Assembly: GCA_030729385.1 (NCBI GenBank)
Contig: JANQXM010000055.1
Span: 1 to 61,206 of the forward strand
Reading direction: 5' to 3'
Origin: Opitutales bacterium
Lineage (GTDB): Bacteria; Verrucomicrobiota; Verrucomicrobiia; Opitutales; Coraliomargaritaceae
Length of the DNA: 61,206 nt
A model generated the notes under the pieces. The model ran no database searches. It was given only the letters and a program-made list of their open reading frames with translations, and was not told the DNA's origin. Shown here one piece after another: positions 29,986 to 39,977 of this stretch (position 1 is its first letter; the number at the start of each line of letters is the position of its first letter). The position numbers and the translations under genes are program-made.

Positions 29986-32139
29986 ATGTCCGCTACTATG
30001 TCAGCCAGTGCTAACTCGTCGAAACGTAAGTTCCCTTTGGAGCATACGCGTAACATCGGCATCGTTGCGCATATCGACGCGGGCAAAACGACAACGACTG
30101 AGCGCATACTTTTCTACGCAGGTGTCGTCCACAAGATGGGCGAAGTGCACGAAGGCAGCGCAGTCACAGACTGGATGGATCAAGAACGCGAGCGTGGTAT
30201 CACGATTACCTCCGCAGCAATTTCCTGTAATTGGACAAATCAGCACGGCCCTTACGCTGGCGTTTGTAGCCAAATCAATTTAATCGACACCCCCGGGCAC
30301 GTCGATTTCACCGCCGAAGTGGAGCGTTCGCTCCGAGTCCTTGATGGAGCTGTCGGCGTTTTTTGTGCCGTCGCAGGCGTGCAGCCCCAGTCCGAAACGG
30401 TCTGGCGGCAAATGACGAAGTATCAGGTGCCTCGCATCGCCTTCGTTAACAAGATGGACCGTGTGGGCGCGGATTACTTCGCTGCGATCGAAAGTATGCG
30501 AGACCGCCTTAAGGCCAATGCGCATCCGATCTATATTCCGATTGGTGCGGAAGAAGATTTCAAAGGTATGATCGACCTCGCCTCGATGCAGGCGTTGATC
30601 TATGATCCCAAAGATGAGTCCGGTATGACTTTTGATCTCACTGAGATCCCTGCCGAATATGTGGATCAAGCCAATGAGTATCGCGAGAAGCTGATTGATG
30701 CCTTGGCTGATTTCGACGACGACCTCGCCGATAAGTATCTCGAAGGCGAAGAGCTTTCAGCGAACGACGTCCGCCAAGCTATTCGCAAAGCAACGATCTC
30801 ACTCAATTTCTGTGGAGTTATCCCAGGTAGTGCTTTCAAGAACAAGGGCGTGCAGTCCGTTCTTGAGTCGGTTGTCAACTTCCTGCCATGCCCACTCGAT
30901 TTGCCGCCAATGAAGGGCGAGAACGAGCAGGGGGTCGAAGTGCTCGTTGAGCCGGATGATAACGCCAAGTTTGCCGGCCTCGCATTCAAACTCATGAATG
31001 ACGGTTACGTCGGGAAGCTCGTTTTCATGCGCGTTTACTCAGGCACACTTACCAAGGGCACCGCACTTTACAACCCGCGCACTGGTAAAACAGAACGTAT
31101 TTCCCGCCTTCTTGTGATGAAGGCGAATTCCCGCGAAGACATCGAAACCGCTTACTCTGGCGACATCTGTGCGATTGTTGGCGGTCGTGATATCGTCACT
31201 GGCGACACGCTGTGCACTAAGGGCTTCGATGTCCGTCTTGAACCACCGACATTCCCAGAACCTGTCATCTCCATGTCGATCGAGCCGAAAACCACGGCCG
31301 ACCAGGAAAAGATGGCACTTGGTCTGCAACGCCTCTCTGAGGAAGATCCGACATTCGTCGTGAGTTCCGATGAGGAAACCGGTCAGACACTGATCGCCGG
31401 GATGGGCGAGTTGCACCTCGAAATCATTAAGGACCGCCTTTTCCGCGAATTTAAAGTTGGTGCCGAAGCCGGTCGCCCACAAATCGCCTATCGCGAAACC
31501 ATTTCGATCAAAGCAGAAGGGGAGGGCAAATTCGTTCGCCAAACCGGAGGCACTGGTCAATACGGCCATGCGCGTATCAAGATTGAACCGCTCGAACGCG
31601 GCACAGGCATCGAAATCGTCGACAAAACTGTTGGCGGTGTGATTCCCAAAGAATTTATCAAGCCCACGCTGGAGGGTATTCGCGAAGCCGCCAACAATGG
31701 CACTGTCGCTGGTTTCCCTGTGGTTGATTTTAAGGTCACATTATTCGATGGCTCTTTCCACGAAGTGGATTCCAACGAAACATCTTTCAAAATGGCCGGG
31801 ATCTTCGCCTTCCGCGACGCCATGATGAAGGCCGGAGCACTGTTGCTCGAGCCCGTCATGAATGTCGAAGTGGAAACACCAGAAGACTATCAAGGTGACA
31901 TCATGGGCGATTTGAACCGCCGTCGTGGTCAGATTCAGAATGTCAGTGCGAAAACCGCATTCATTTCTATCTGTGCCGCTGTGCCGCTCGTTGAAATGTT
32001 CGGTTACTCCACTATCGTTCGTTCGCTTAGTAAGGGCCGCGCATCTTTCAGCATGGAGCCTGCTAGCTTCGAGCCCGTGCCGTCGAATATTCTCAATACA
32101 ATTCTCGAAACATCAGGCCGCGCACCCGCACGGAACTAA
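29986..32139 (+). CDS. fusA: Elongation factor G (str-operon copy)
   Basis: EF-G is the GTPase that moves tRNA and mRNA through the ribosome. The 717-residue product has G1 [14 protein letters not shown]3 DTPGHVDF, G4 NKMDR and the domain IV segment [15 protein letters not shown], with a canonical layout. A Met-Ser-Ala-rich lead of about 15 residues precedes the G domain; the ATG at 29998 is an alternative start. It lies between rpsG and rpsJ, and the usual tuf gene is missing after it. It is clearly diverged from the second EF-G at 12392-14506. Confidence 0.97.
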   Translation: MSATMSASANSSKRKFPLEHTRNIGIVAHIDAGKTTTTERILFYAGVVHKMGEVHEGSAVTDWMDQERERGITITSAAISCNWTNQHGPYAGVCSQINLIDTPGHVDFTAEVERSLRVLDGAVGVFCAVAGVQPQSETVWRQMTKYQVPRIAFVNKMDRVGADYFAAIESMRDRLKANAHPIYIPIGAEEDFKGMIDLASMQALIYDPKDESGMTFDLTEIPAEYVDQANEYREKLIDALADFDDDLADKYLEGEELSANDVRQAIRKATISLNFCGVIPGSAFKNKGVQSVLESVVNFLPCPLDLPPMKGENEQGVEVLVEPDDNAKFAGLAFKLMNDGYVGKLVFMRVYSGTLTKGTALYNPRTGKTERISRLLVMKANSREDIETAYSGDICAIVGGRDIVTGDTLCTKGFDVRLEPPTFPEPVISMSIEPKTTADQEKMALGLQRLSEEDPTFVVSSDEETGQTLIAGMGELHLEIIKDRLFREFKVGAEAGRPQIAYRETISIKAEGEGKFVRQTGGTGQYGHARIKIEPLERGTGIEIVDKTVGGVIPKEFIKPTLEGIREAANNGTVAGFPVVDFKVTLFDGSFHEVDSNETSFKMAGIFAFRDAMMKAGALLLEPVMNVEVETPEDYQGDIMGDLNRRRGQIQNVSAKTAFISICAAVPLVEMFGYSTIVRSLSKGRASFSMEPASFEPVPSNILNTILETSGRAPARN

Positions 32140-32183
32140 TTTCATCCTCTCAAACTACAATCTCACACAAAACAAAAAATATT

Positions 32184-32492
32184 ATGAGTGCACAACGTAT
32201 CCGTATCCGCCTAAAAGGCTTTGATTATCGCGTTATCGACCAGTCTGCTGCAGACATCGTCGAAACAGCTAAGCGCTCCGGCGCCCGTGTTTCCGGCCCT
32301 GTGCCGCTTCCAACGAAGATTGAGAAGCTCACAGTGAATCGCTCGGTCCACGTTAACAAGAAGTCCATGGACCAATTCGAAGTCCGCACACACAAGCGCC
32401 TGATCGACATCGTCGAGCCAACTGCAGCCACAGTGGACGAGCTCAAGAAGCTCAATCTCCCTGCAGGTGTCGATATTTCGATCAACGTGTAG
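32184..32492 (+). CDS. rpsJ: Ribosomal protein S10 (uS10)
   Basis: S10 is a 30S head protein that also works with NusB in transcription antitermination. The 102-residue product has [26 protein letters not shown] and [14 protein letters not shown]. It follows fusA by 44 nt with an A-rich leader and no Shine-Dalgarno sequence. It is the last gene before a strong terminator, so here S10 belongs to the str transcript and not to the rplC transcript. Confidence 0.98.
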   Translation: MSAQRIRIRLKGFDYRVIDQSAADIVETAKRSGARVSGPVPLPTKIEKLTVNRSVHVNKKSMDQFEVRTHKRLIDIVEPTAATVDELKKLNLPAGVDISINV

Positions 32493-32498
32493 TTATTT

Positions 32499-32551
32499 TT
32501 CAATAAAGGTGCCGCTGGAAACCGCTGGTGGCGCCTTTTATTGATTTTTTT
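32499..32551 (+). terminator. Terminator between rpsJ and rplC
   Basis: TCAATAAAGGTGCC pairs with GGCGCCTTTTATTGA (one bulge, wobbles), followed by seven T. It sits right after rpsJ. It should end the str-rpsJ transcript or attenuate readthrough into the rplC genes. Confidence 0.88.
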
Positions 32552-32559
32552 GATATTTC

Positions 32560-32601
32560 TTGAAAACAACTATTGACGAGTGGGTAACTTCCCTCTTTTT
32601 T
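32560..32601 (+). promoter_or_regulatory. Possible promoter region of the rplC operon
   Basis: TTGAAA (32560) and TTGACG (32573) are two -35-like elements in the A/T-rich 150 bp between the terminator and rplC. The -10 partners (TAACTT at 32585, or a T run at 32596) are weak. A promoter is expected here because a strong terminator precedes it. Confidence 0.35.
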
Positions 32602-32654
32602 CCGTCGCTCGCTTCCCACTGAGGCGATAAATCACATTTTTTTAAACCGCTAAC

Positions 32655-32690
32655 GCAGGTCTAACAAACGGAACCTCCAGTTCCACCTGC
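32655..32690 (+). promoter_or_regulatory. Bulged hairpin in the rplC leader
   Basis: The outer stem GCAGGT (32655-32660) pairs with ACCTGC (32685-32690) and the inner stem GGAAC (32670-32674) with GTTCC (32680-32684). A 9-nt one-sided bulge (CTAACAAAC) and a 5-nt loop complete it. The structure ends 11 nt before the rplC ATG and there is no Shine-Dalgarno sequence, so it could control access of the ribosome. An autoregulatory r-protein site is a natural reading, but unproven. Confidence 0.6.
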
Positions 32691-32701
32691 CTATTAGTAT
32701 T

Positions 32702-33346
<645 letters not shown>

Positions 33347-33374
33347 CCTCTGAGGACGAAAGGACATACCTACA

Positions 33375-34013
33375 ATGAAACTTAAAGTATTTTCAACCGA
33401 CGGAACTAAGAGCGAAGAAAAAGAATTCGCGCAGTTCCCTACATTCGAGGGCGACAAGGGCATAGCAGCGCTTCGTCAAGTTGTCATCGCACACCAAGCC
33501 AACGCTCGCCAAGGCAACGCGTCTACCAAGACACGTGCTGAAGTCAGTGGTTCTGGTAAAAAGCTTTTCCGCCAAAAAGGTAGCGGCACCGCTCGTCAAG
33601 GTGAGCGTCGTGTGCCACACCAACGTCATGGTGGTATCGCTCACGGTCCAAAGCCTCGCGACTTCTCGCAGAAGATTAATCGCAAGATGAAGACACTCGC
33701 TTTCCAACGTGCACTCTTTGAGCGCGCTTCCGAAGGTGGTCTTTCCGTGATCCAAGCGCTCGAAGTTAAAGAGCCTAAGACAAAACTCTTCGACAAGGTA
33801 TTGACTGCAGTGCTTCCCACTCGCGGCAAGGTCTTGATCGTAGACGACGCATTTGAAAACAACGCCGCTCTGGCTGCTCGCAACATCGAAGGAGTTTCCC
33901 TCGCTGAAGCTGGTAATCTGAGTGCTCTCGATGTTGTGCGCTACCGCCACATCATCGTCAGCTCTAAAGGCATCGAAACTATTATCGCCCGCGCAAATGG
34001 AGGTGAGTCATGA
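33375..34013 (+). CDS. rplD: Ribosomal protein L4 (uL4)
   Basis: L4 binds 23S rRNA and lines the exit tunnel; in E. coli it represses its own S10 operon. The 212-residue product has RQGNASTKTRAEVSGSGKK and KGSGTARQGERRVPH in the tunnel loop, then GPKPRDFSQKINRKMK. Its last four bases overlap the rplW ATG (ATGA), so L4 and L23 are coupled. Confidence 0.97.
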   Translation: MKLKVFSTDGTKSEEKEFAQFPTFEGDKGIAALRQVVIAHQANARQGNASTKTRAEVSGSGKKLFRQKGSGTARQGERRVPHQRHGGIAHGPKPRDFSQKINRKMKTLAFQRALFERASEGGLSVIQALEVKEPKTKLFDKVLTAVLPTRGKVLIVDDAFENNAALAARNIEGVSLAEAGNLSALDVVRYRHIIVSSKGIETIIARANGGES

Positions 34014-34300
34014 TTTTAGCTGATACAATTCTTAAAGAATACCGCGTTACAGAAAAAGCTGCCATATTGTCAGCCAATCTGAACCAATACACCTTCGAAG
34101 TTGCACCTAGTGCCAATCGCATTGAAGTCGCTCGCGCTGTCGCGAAAGTCTTCAACGTCGAGGTCACTAAAGTGAACATCCTTAACAAAAAGCCTAAAGT
34201 GAAGACCGACCGCTCACGTCGCGGACGTCCCGGCACTAAGGGCGGCCACAAAAAGGCCATCGTCACTCTGAAAGAGGGCGATAAGATCGAACTCGTCTAA
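34010..34300 (+). CDS. rplW: Ribosomal protein L23 (uL23)
   Basis: L23 sits at the tunnel exit, where SRP and trigger factor dock. The 96-residue product has VTEKAAILSANLNQYTFEV, VAKVFNVEVTKVN and RSRRGRPGTKGGHKKAIVTL. The start overlaps rplD by 4 bp and has a good GGAGGTG Shine-Dalgarno sequence. Confidence 0.97.
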   Translation: MILADTILKEYRVTEKAAILSANLNQYTFEVAPSANRIEVARAVAKVFNVEVTKVNILNKKPKVKTDRSRRGRPGTKGGHKKAIVTLKEGDKIELV

Positions 34301-34320
34301 GAGACAGGAGAAATAACACC

Positions 34321-35166
34321 ATGCCACTCGTAGATTCCAGACCTTTGACTCCCGGCCAACGTTTCCTCGTAAGAAACAAGCAGGACGTCTCCAAGAAAAA
34401 GCCTGAGCGCCAACTCACGACTTACAAGCACCACAAGAAGGGCCGTAATTGCCACGGTCGTATCACTTCTCGTCGTCGTGGTGGTGGTCACAAGCGCGCT
34501 TATCGTATCATCGACTTCCGTCGTGACAAGATCGACATCCCTGCAAAGGTGCAAGCGATCGAGTATGATCCGAATCGTTCCGCAAACCTTGCATTGCTCG
34601 CATATGCTGACGGTGAAAAACGCTACATCATTGCACCACGCGGTGTTAAAGAGGGTGATACGTTGATCAGCACCAACGAGCGCGTTGAGTTCTCCGCTGG
34701 TTATTGCATGCCTTTGGCAATCATTCCACCAGCCACTAAGATCCATGCGATCGAGCTTCACCCAGGACGCGGCGCGCAAATCGCTCGTTCAGCTGGTCAG
34801 TCCGCTCAGCTTGTTTCTGTTGATGGCGAGCGTGCGACAGTGAAGATGCCTTCCGGTGAAATCCGTTTCCTTCACTCACGTTGCCGTGCAACGATCGGTG
34901 AAGTCGGCAATCATGACCACCATAATCAAGTCCTAGGTAAAGCCGGTCGTAACCGCTGGCTTGGTCGCCGCCCACGTGTTCGTGGTGTTGCGATGAATCC
35001 TGTCGATCACCCTATGGGTGGTGGTGAAGGCCGCACATCAGGTGGTGGTCACCCACAATCTCCTTGGGGTCAACTCTCTAAGGGCTTCCCGACTCGTAAG
35101 AAGTCGAACCCAACTAATTCGCAAATCGTCGTTCGTCGTAACGGTCGTCAATTGAAGAAAAGATAA
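34321..35166 (+). CDS. rplB: Ribosomal protein L2 (uL2)
   Basis: L2 is a core large-subunit protein near the peptidyl transferase centre. The 281-residue product has GRNCHGRITSRRRGGGHKR, GDTLISTNERVEFSAG and the conserved C-terminal stretch VRGVAMNPVDHPMGGGEGR, with the essential His in NPVDHP. The start follows ACAGGAGAAA at a reasonable distance. Confidence 0.98.
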   Translation: MPLVDSRPLTPGQRFLVRNKQDVSKKKPERQLTTYKHHKKGRNCHGRITSRRRGGGHKRAYRIIDFRRDKIDIPAKVQAIEYDPNRSANLALLAYADGEKRYIIAPRGVKEGDTLISTNERVEFSAGYCMPLAIIPPATKIHAIELHPGRGAQIARSAGQSAQLVSVDGERATVKMPSGEIRFLHSRCRATIGEVGNHDHHNQVLGKAGRNRWLGRRPRVRGVAMNPVDHPMGGGEGRTSGGGHPQSPWGQLSKGFPTRKKSNPTNSQIVVRRNGRQLKKR

Positions 35167-35177
35167 TTTTATAAGCC

Positions 35178-35447
35178 ATGTCACGTTCCGTAAAAAAAGG
35201 TTTCTTCGTCGATCCCCACCTTTCCAAAAAGGTAGTGGTCGCACAGGCCAACAATGACCGCAAGCCGATCCAAACTTGGTCGCGCCGTTCGACAATCACT
35301 CCCGACTTCGTCGGTCTCAACTTCAACGTCCACAACGGTCGCAGCTTTTTGCCCGTCTATGTGACTGAGAATATGGTTGGCCACAAGCTTGGTGAGTTTG
35401 CACCGACACGTACCTTCAAGGGTCACCCTACAGGTAAGGCTAAATAA
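35178..35447 (+). CDS. rpsS: Ribosomal protein S19 (uS19)
   Basis: S19 is a 30S head protein contacting the A-site finger. The 89-residue product has [50 protein letters not shown] in the family pattern, and ends [11 protein letters not shown]. In most bacteria rplV follows directly; here a 375-bp gene for an exported protein intervenes. Confidence 0.97.
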   Translation: MSRSVKKGFFVDPHLSKKVVVAQANNDRKPIQTWSRRSTITPDFVGLNFNVHNGRSFLPVYVTENMVGHKLGEFAPTRTFKGHPTGKAK

Positions 35448-35474
35448 AGCCACCAACACTTAGCTATAAACGCC

Positions 35475-35849
35475 ATGCACCTTTCGCCCATATCAACACT
35501 ATCTAAGCTAGCCAGCTTGTTCCTTTTCGGGGCAATGGTTGCCGGTAGTGCTGTGCGTGCGGAAGTTCCCGCTTTCGTCAAAGAGTCTCTCTATAGTCCT
35601 TATGCGGCACCCGTCGCATCCGTGGTTCCTACACTCGCAGCTGACGTCGTTATTATCGACGGTGGTTTAGAGCAAGGGTTACGCCTCGGGATGGTTTGCT
35701 CCATCAGTCGTGGATTAAGCTCTATTGGCGAATTGATCATCATCGAATCTCAAAGTGACCGTGCCGCAGGACTTATCCTCGAATTGGTCGACGACTCCAC
35801 CATTCAAGCGGGAGACATTGCCCGCGTTAAAACAATTCAAAACAGCTGA
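35475..35849 (+). CDS. Exported protein of unknown function inserted in the S10 operon
   Basis: This 124-residue frame lies between rpsS (27-nt gap) and rplV (5-nt gap). It starts with a Sec-type signal peptide (LASLFLFGAMVAGSAVRA, AxA-like site before EVPAF). The mature part of about 90 residues is a likely beta domain, with VVIIDGGLEQGLRLGMVCSI, IGELIIIESQSD and IQAGDIARVK. That spacing resembles a small beta-barrel domain seen at the end of FlgT-like or other envelope proteins, but the match is weak. Tight packing and consistent codon use suggest a genuine gene co-transcribed with ribosomal proteins. The ATG has no Shine-Dalgarno sequence. Function is unknown. Confidence 0.8.
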   Translation: MHLSPISTLSKLASLFLFGAMVAGSAVRAEVPAFVKESLYSPYAAPVASVVPTLAADVVIIDGGLEQGLRLGMVCSISRGLSSIGELIIIESQSDRAAGLILELVDDSTIQAGDIARVKTIQNS

Positions 35850-35854
35850 ATCTC

Positions 35855-36190
35855 ATGCAGGTCCAAGCCTATACTAAATACGCCCGTATGTCGCCCCGCA
35901 AGGTGCGCGATATCACTCGCGCCATCCAAGGTCGCAACGCCGCCGAGGCCGTCGAAATCTTACGCTTTATTCCGCGTAAGTCCGCACGTCTCGTCAGCAA
36001 AACGCTCCAGTCGGCAATCGCGAATGCGGAAAACAATAACAACCTTTCTTCGGATGCACTCAAGATTGAGTCGGCTACCGTCGAGCAAGGCCCAGCGTTC
36101 AAGCGCTTCCGCCCAGCTGCTCGTGGTTCGGCACACCCTTATAAGAAGCAGACCAGCCACATCCGTATCATCCTCACTGACGAGGCTTAA
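35855..36190 (+). CDS. rplV: Ribosomal protein L22 (uL22)
   Basis: L22 lines the exit tunnel near the macrolide site. The 111-residue product has MQVQAYTKYARMSPRKVRD, LRFIPRKSARLVSKTLQSA and a tunnel hairpin around GPAFKRFRPAARGSAHPYKK. It begins 5 nt after the exported-protein gene, so its translation may be coupled to that gene. Confidence 0.97.
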   Translation: MQVQAYTKYARMSPRKVRDITRAIQGRNAAEAVEILRFIPRKSARLVSKTLQSAIANAENNNNLSSDALKIESATVEQGPAFKRFRPAARGSAHPYKKQTSHIRIILTDEA

Positions 36191-36214
36191 GATTTAACCG
36201 ACCACTCTTTTATT

Positions 36215-36847
36215 ATGGGACAGAAAGTTCATCCAATCGGCTTCCGCCTAGCAGTAACCCGTGACTGGGATTCACGCTGGTATGCAAACAAAAAGCAATA
36301 CCCTGAATTCATCAAGGAGGACCACACAATCCGCACTTTCCTTACAGAGAAATTGCGCTATGCGTCCGTGCCACGTATTTTCATCGAGCGTGCTTCTGGC
36401 CGTATCCGTGTGAAGATCTTCACTGCACGTCCTGGTGTGATCATCGGCCGTAAAGGTGCAGAGCTCGATAAACTCAAGGATCAGCTTAACAAGAAGGTCG
36501 GCAAGGAAATCATGCTCGACATTCAAGAAGTCAAGCGCCCGGACCTTTCTGCACAGCTCGTCGCTGAAAACGTAGCTCTCCAGCTAGAGCGTCGTATCGC
36601 TTTCCGTCGTGCGATGAAGCGCGCCGTTCAAACGACAATGGCAATGGGTGCCGATGGTATCCGTATCCAGTGTGGTGGCCGTCTCGGTGGTGCAGACATT
36701 GCCCGCACTGAGCAACAACGCCAGGGTCGTGTGCCTTTGCAAACACTTCGCGCTAACATCAACTACGGTTTCAGTGAAGCAAGCACAGTTTACGGCATCA
36801 TCGGTGTCAAATGCTGGATCTGCCTGCCTGACGACGAAACCGCATAA
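36215..36847 (+). CDS. rpsC: Ribosomal protein S3 (uS3)
   Basis: S3 is at the mRNA entry channel and has helicase-associated residues. The 210-residue product has GQKVHPIGFRL, a KH domain with RPGVIIGRKGAELDKLK and the C-terminal GRLGGADIARTE with TVYGIIGVKCWI. The C-terminal tail is short compared with the E. coli protein (233). The start follows TTTTATT with no Shine-Dalgarno sequence. Confidence 0.97.
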   Translation: MGQKVHPIGFRLAVTRDWDSRWYANKKQYPEFIKEDHTIRTFLTEKLRYASVPRIFIERASGRIRVKIFTARPGVIIGRKGAELDKLKDQLNKKVGKEIMLDIQEVKRPDLSAQLVAENVALQLERRIAFRRAMKRAVQTTMAMGADGIRIQCGGRLGGADIARTEQQRQGRVPLQTLRANINYGFSEASTVYGIIGVKCWICLPDDETA

Positions 36848-36892
36848 GCGTCCTAACGAAACTTAATTTTTAACTCTTAAACTGAGCGAACA

Positions 36893-37306
36893 ATGGCATT
36901 ACTCCCATCACGCACTAAATACCGCAAGGTTCACACTGGCCGCATCTACGGCAAGGCACAAACTTGTAACGCACTCGCTTTCGGCGATTTCGGTATCCAA
37001 TCTCTCACACGTGGTCGCATGACCTCTCAACAGATCGAAGCCGCTCGTGTTGCTATGACTCGTAGCCTCAAGCGTAAAGGTAAGGTCTGGATCCGTGTTT
37101 TCCCTCACAAGCCTGTGACCAAGAAGCCTGCTGAAACCCGCATGGGTAAAGGTAAGGGTTCTGTCGAGAAGTGGGTCGCTGTGATCCGCCCAGGAACAAT
37201 GCTTTTCGAGATCGCTGGTTGCTCTGCAACTGCTGCTCGTGAAGCCCTTCGTCTCGCCGACACCAAGCTGCCGTTTCACTGCCGCTTCGTAACACGCGAA
37301 GACTAA
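36893..37306 (+). CDS. rplP: Ribosomal protein L16 (uL16)
   Basis: L16 organises the A-site of the large subunit. The 137-residue product has [45 protein letters not shown] and [23 protein letters not shown], all family hallmarks. Confidence 0.97.
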   Translation: MALLPSRTKYRKVHTGRIYGKAQTCNALAFGDFGIQSLTRGRMTSQQIEAARVAMTRSLKRKGKVWIRVFPHKPVTKKPAETRMGKGKGSVEKWVAVIRPGTMLFEIAGCSATAAREALRLADTKLPFHCRFVTRED

Positions 37307-37338
37307 TCTCCATATTTACTGATACAGGAAATTTTATT

Positions 37339-37542
37339 ATGAGCACAAAAGATATCCGCGAAATGTCCGAAGTAGAAATCGAAAAGAAACTACGCGACTC
37401 ACGTGACGCTCACGTCAACCTTCGTATGCGCAAGCAGACCGGTCAGGTCGAAAAGCCACACGAATTTACTAACTTGCGTCGCGAAATCGCACGCCTCGAA
37501 ACAATTCTCAAAGAAAAGAAGTTGGCTGCTGCCACTGCTTAA
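37339..37542 (+). CDS. rpmC: Ribosomal protein L29 (uL29)
   Basis: L29 sits next to L23 at the tunnel exit. The 67-residue product is all helical, with REMSEVEIEKKLRDSRD, NLRMRKQTGQVEKPH and RREIARLETILKEKK. A Shine-Dalgarno-like AGGAA precedes the ATG. Confidence 0.96.
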   Translation: MSTKDIREMSEVEIEKKLRDSRDAHVNLRMRKQTGQVEKPHEFTNLRREIARLETILKEKKLAAATA

Positions 37543-37563
37543 ACTTTCAAAGCCACTAAGTAT

Positions 37564-37839
37564 ATGGAAGCAACTCGCAACTCTCGTAAGTCCCTCACTG
37601 GAACAGTTACAAGCCGTTCAGGTGATAAGACAATCAAAGTCACTTATTCTTACAAGGTCCCGCACCCTCTCTACAAGAAAGAGATTAAGCGTAAGACTGT
37701 TGTGCACGCGCATGATGAAGCCAACGAGTGTGGCCTTGGAGACAAGGTCGAGATCATGGAAACACGTCCACTCAGCAAGCTCAAGCGCTGGCGTGTCACA
37801 CGTGTGATCGAAGTCGCACCAAAGATTGGCGACGAGTAA
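37564..37839 (+). CDS. rpsQ: Ribosomal protein S17 (uS17)
   Basis: S17 is an early 16S rRNA binder. The 91-residue product has RKSLTGTVTSRSGDKTIKV, KVPHPLYKKEIKRKTV, HAHDEANECGLGDKV and ETRPLSKLKRWRV, the standard OB-fold pattern. Confidence 0.97.
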   Translation: MEATRNSRKSLTGTVTSRSGDKTIKVTYSYKVPHPLYKKEIKRKTVVHAHDEANECGLGDKVEIMETRPLSKLKRWRVTRVIEVAPKIGDE

Positions 37840-37890
37840 TCGCGCGGCACACCACATTATTATTTTTAACCGATTAACGGAGATTTAGCT

Positions 37891-38253
37891 ATGATTCAGA
37901 TGAACAGTCGCGTATTTGTCGCGGATAACACAGGTGCCAAGGAAGCGGAGATGATCCGTCGTATTGGCCAAAACAAGCGCACCGCTGATGTCGGTGACGT
38001 AGTGATTTGCAACGTCAAGGTCGCAGCCACAGATTCTTCAGTGAAGAAGGGGGAGGTCGTTCGCGGCGTCGTCGTTCGCACGAAAGCACCTGTTCGTCGC
38101 GCAGACGGCAGCTATCTTCGCTTTGATAACAACGCAATTGTTATCATTAATGCAGACGGCAACCCTAAGGGCACACGTATCTTTGGCCCTGTCGCCCGTG
38201 AACTTCGTGCGAAGTTCATGAAGATCATTTCACTCGCACCGGAGGTTCTCTAA
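37891..38253 (+). CDS. rplN: Ribosomal protein L14 (uL14)
   Basis: L14 lies at the inter-subunit face. The 120-residue product has [33 protein letters not shown], the [21 protein letters not shown] segment in parts, and [18 protein letters not shown] precedes the ATG at a usable distance. It is the first gene of the spc group and its stop is 2 nt from rplX. Confidence 0.98.
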   Translation: MIQMNSRVFVADNTGAKEAEMIRRIGQNKRTADVGDVVICNVKVAATDSSVKKGEVVRGVVVRTKAPVRRADGSYLRFDNNAIVIINADGNPKGTRIFGPVARELRAKFMKIISLAPEVL

Positions 38254-38255
38254 TC

Positions 38256-38498
38256 ATGTCTAAAGCAATCAAACGCGAAGAAGAAGTTGTTGTCATCACT
38301 GGTTCTCACAAGGGGAAGCGTGGCAAGGTATTGTCCGTTCAATCTGGTGAGCGCGTCCTCGTTGAAGGCGTCAACATGATCACAAAGTTCGAACGTAAGT
38401 CTCAAGACAATCCAGACGGCGGTTCGGTTGAGCGCGAAGCTCCAATCCATTATTCCAACGTCATGTTGGCTTCAAAATACGACGCTAAGCAGAAATAA
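38256..38498 (+). CDS. rplX: Ribosomal protein L24 (uL24)
   Basis: L24 initiates large-subunit assembly. The 80-residue product has VVVITGSHKGKRGKVLSV, VEGVNMITKFERKSQ and REAPIHYSNVML with the KOW motif near the start. It is shorter than the roughly 104 residues of E. coli L24, lacking part of the C-terminus, as in several phyla. Confidence 0.96.
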   Translation: MSKAIKREEEVVVITGSHKGKRGKVLSVQSGERVLVEGVNMITKFERKSQDNPDGGSVEREAPIHYSNVMLASKYDAKQK

Positions 38499-38570
38499 CT
38501 AGCTTGCCAGTCGCTACAAAAGCCGCATTTTCACGCACTTTTTCCACAATCACATCGATCACTCTTAACT

Positions 38571-38591
38571 AGCCGGGTCAGAAATCCGGCT
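38571..38591 (+). promoter_or_regulatory. Hairpin just before rplE
   Basis: AGCCGG and CCGGCT form a 6-bp stem with a 9-nt loop, ending 8 nt before the rplE ATG in an unusually long 101-nt gap. In E. coli, S8 binds the mRNA at this very junction to repress the spc operon. The position is the same, but I see no clear match to the S8 site. Confidence 0.4.
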
Positions 38592-38599
38592 TACATACG

Positions 38600-39187
38600 A
38601 TGGCTACAGTCCTACAAAAACATTATACTGATACGGTAATTCCCGAACTTATGAAAAAGTTCGGTTATTCCAATCCGCACCAAGTGCCCGCGATCAAAAA
38701 GATCGTCATTAACTCTGGTTTCAATGCAACAGCTGACAAGAATCACATTGCATATGTGAACCAAGATATCGCCAAGATTGCTGGTCAAAACCCTGTCACT
38801 ACAAAGGCGAAACTCAGTATTTCGAATTTCAAACTCCGCGAAGAGCAACCAATCGGTTGTAAAGTCACCCTCCGTGGTGCCGCGATGTATGACTTCCTTA
38901 TCCGCCTCATCAATGTCGCACTTCCAGCGATTCGTGACTTCCGCGGTGTGCCAACTAGGTTTGATGGCAAAGGTAACTACACACTCGGTGTGAGCGACCA
39001 TACAATCTTCCCAGAAATCAGCGCTGAAGGCACAAACGCCACACTCGGTATGGATATCTGCATCAATACCAGTGCGAACACAGATGAAGAAGGTCGCGAG
39101 CTCCTCGCTCTCTTCGGTGTTCCTTTCCGCAAGACGAGCGCCGAAGTAGAAGCTGCAGAAGCTGCTGCCGCTGCCGCCAACGCATAA
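38600..39187 (+). CDS. rplE: Ribosomal protein L5 (uL5)
   Basis: L5 binds 5S rRNA. The 195-residue product has HQVPAIKKIVINSGF, FKLREEQPIGCKVTLRG, VALPAIRDFRGVP and NYTLGVSDHTIFPEI, then ends in an alanine-rich tail (EAAEAAAAAANA) that goes beyond the usual 180 residues. A hairpin lies just upstream. Confidence 0.97.
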   Translation: MATVLQKHYTDTVIPELMKKFGYSNPHQVPAIKKIVINSGFNATADKNHIAYVNQDIAKIAGQNPVTTKAKLSISNFKLREEQPIGCKVTLRGAAMYDFLIRLINVALPAIRDFRGVPTRFDGKGNYTLGVSDHTIFPEISAEGTNATLGMDICINTSANTDEEGRELLALFGVPFRKTSAEVEAAEAAAAAANA

Positions 39188-39209
39188 GCACATTTAACAC
39201 GACTTTCTT

Positions 39210-39515
<306 letters not shown>

Positions 39516-39561
39516 GCACTTTCGCTTTACCAAACCAAATGAAAACCCACTAGTTACTACT

Positions 39562-39960
39562 ATGGCAGTTCACGACACAATCGGTGATTTCATCACCATC
39601 ATTCGCAATGCGAGTGCGGCACGTAAGGGTTCTTGCACCGCATCGTTCTCCAAGATGCGCCTTGCGATCGCTTCCATTCTCAAGGTTGAAGGTTACATTG
39701 CTGACTTCAGTGAGACTCAATGCGAAAAGGGCTTTAAGACCATTACTATTCAATTGAAATATGTTGGTGGCACTCCCGCTATTACTGGTATCCAGCGTCA
39801 CAGCACGCCTGGTTGCCGTCTCTACTACGGTTGCAAAGAAATCCCCCGCGTTCTTAACGGCTTGGGTGTTGCAATCCTCACAACTTCTAAAGGCGTCATT
39901 CGCGCCCGCGATGCCCGTGAAAAGGGTGTTGGCGGTGAGCTCGTCTGCAAAGTCTGGTAA
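39562..39960 (+). CDS. rpsH: Ribosomal protein S8 (uS8)
   Basis: S8 binds the central domain of 16S rRNA and represses the spc operon in E. coli. The 132-residue product has DTIGDFITIIRNASAARKG, GLGVAILTTSKGVIRARDAR and GGELVCKVW, as in the family. Confidence 0.97.
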   Translation: MAVHDTIGDFITIIRNASAARKGSCTASFSKMRLAIASILKVEGYIADFSETQCEKGFKTITIQLKYVGGTPAITGIQRHSTPGCRLYYGCKEIPRVLNGLGVAILTTSKGVIRARDAREKGVGGELVCKVW

Positions 39961-39977
39961 TTGAAAGGCAATATACG

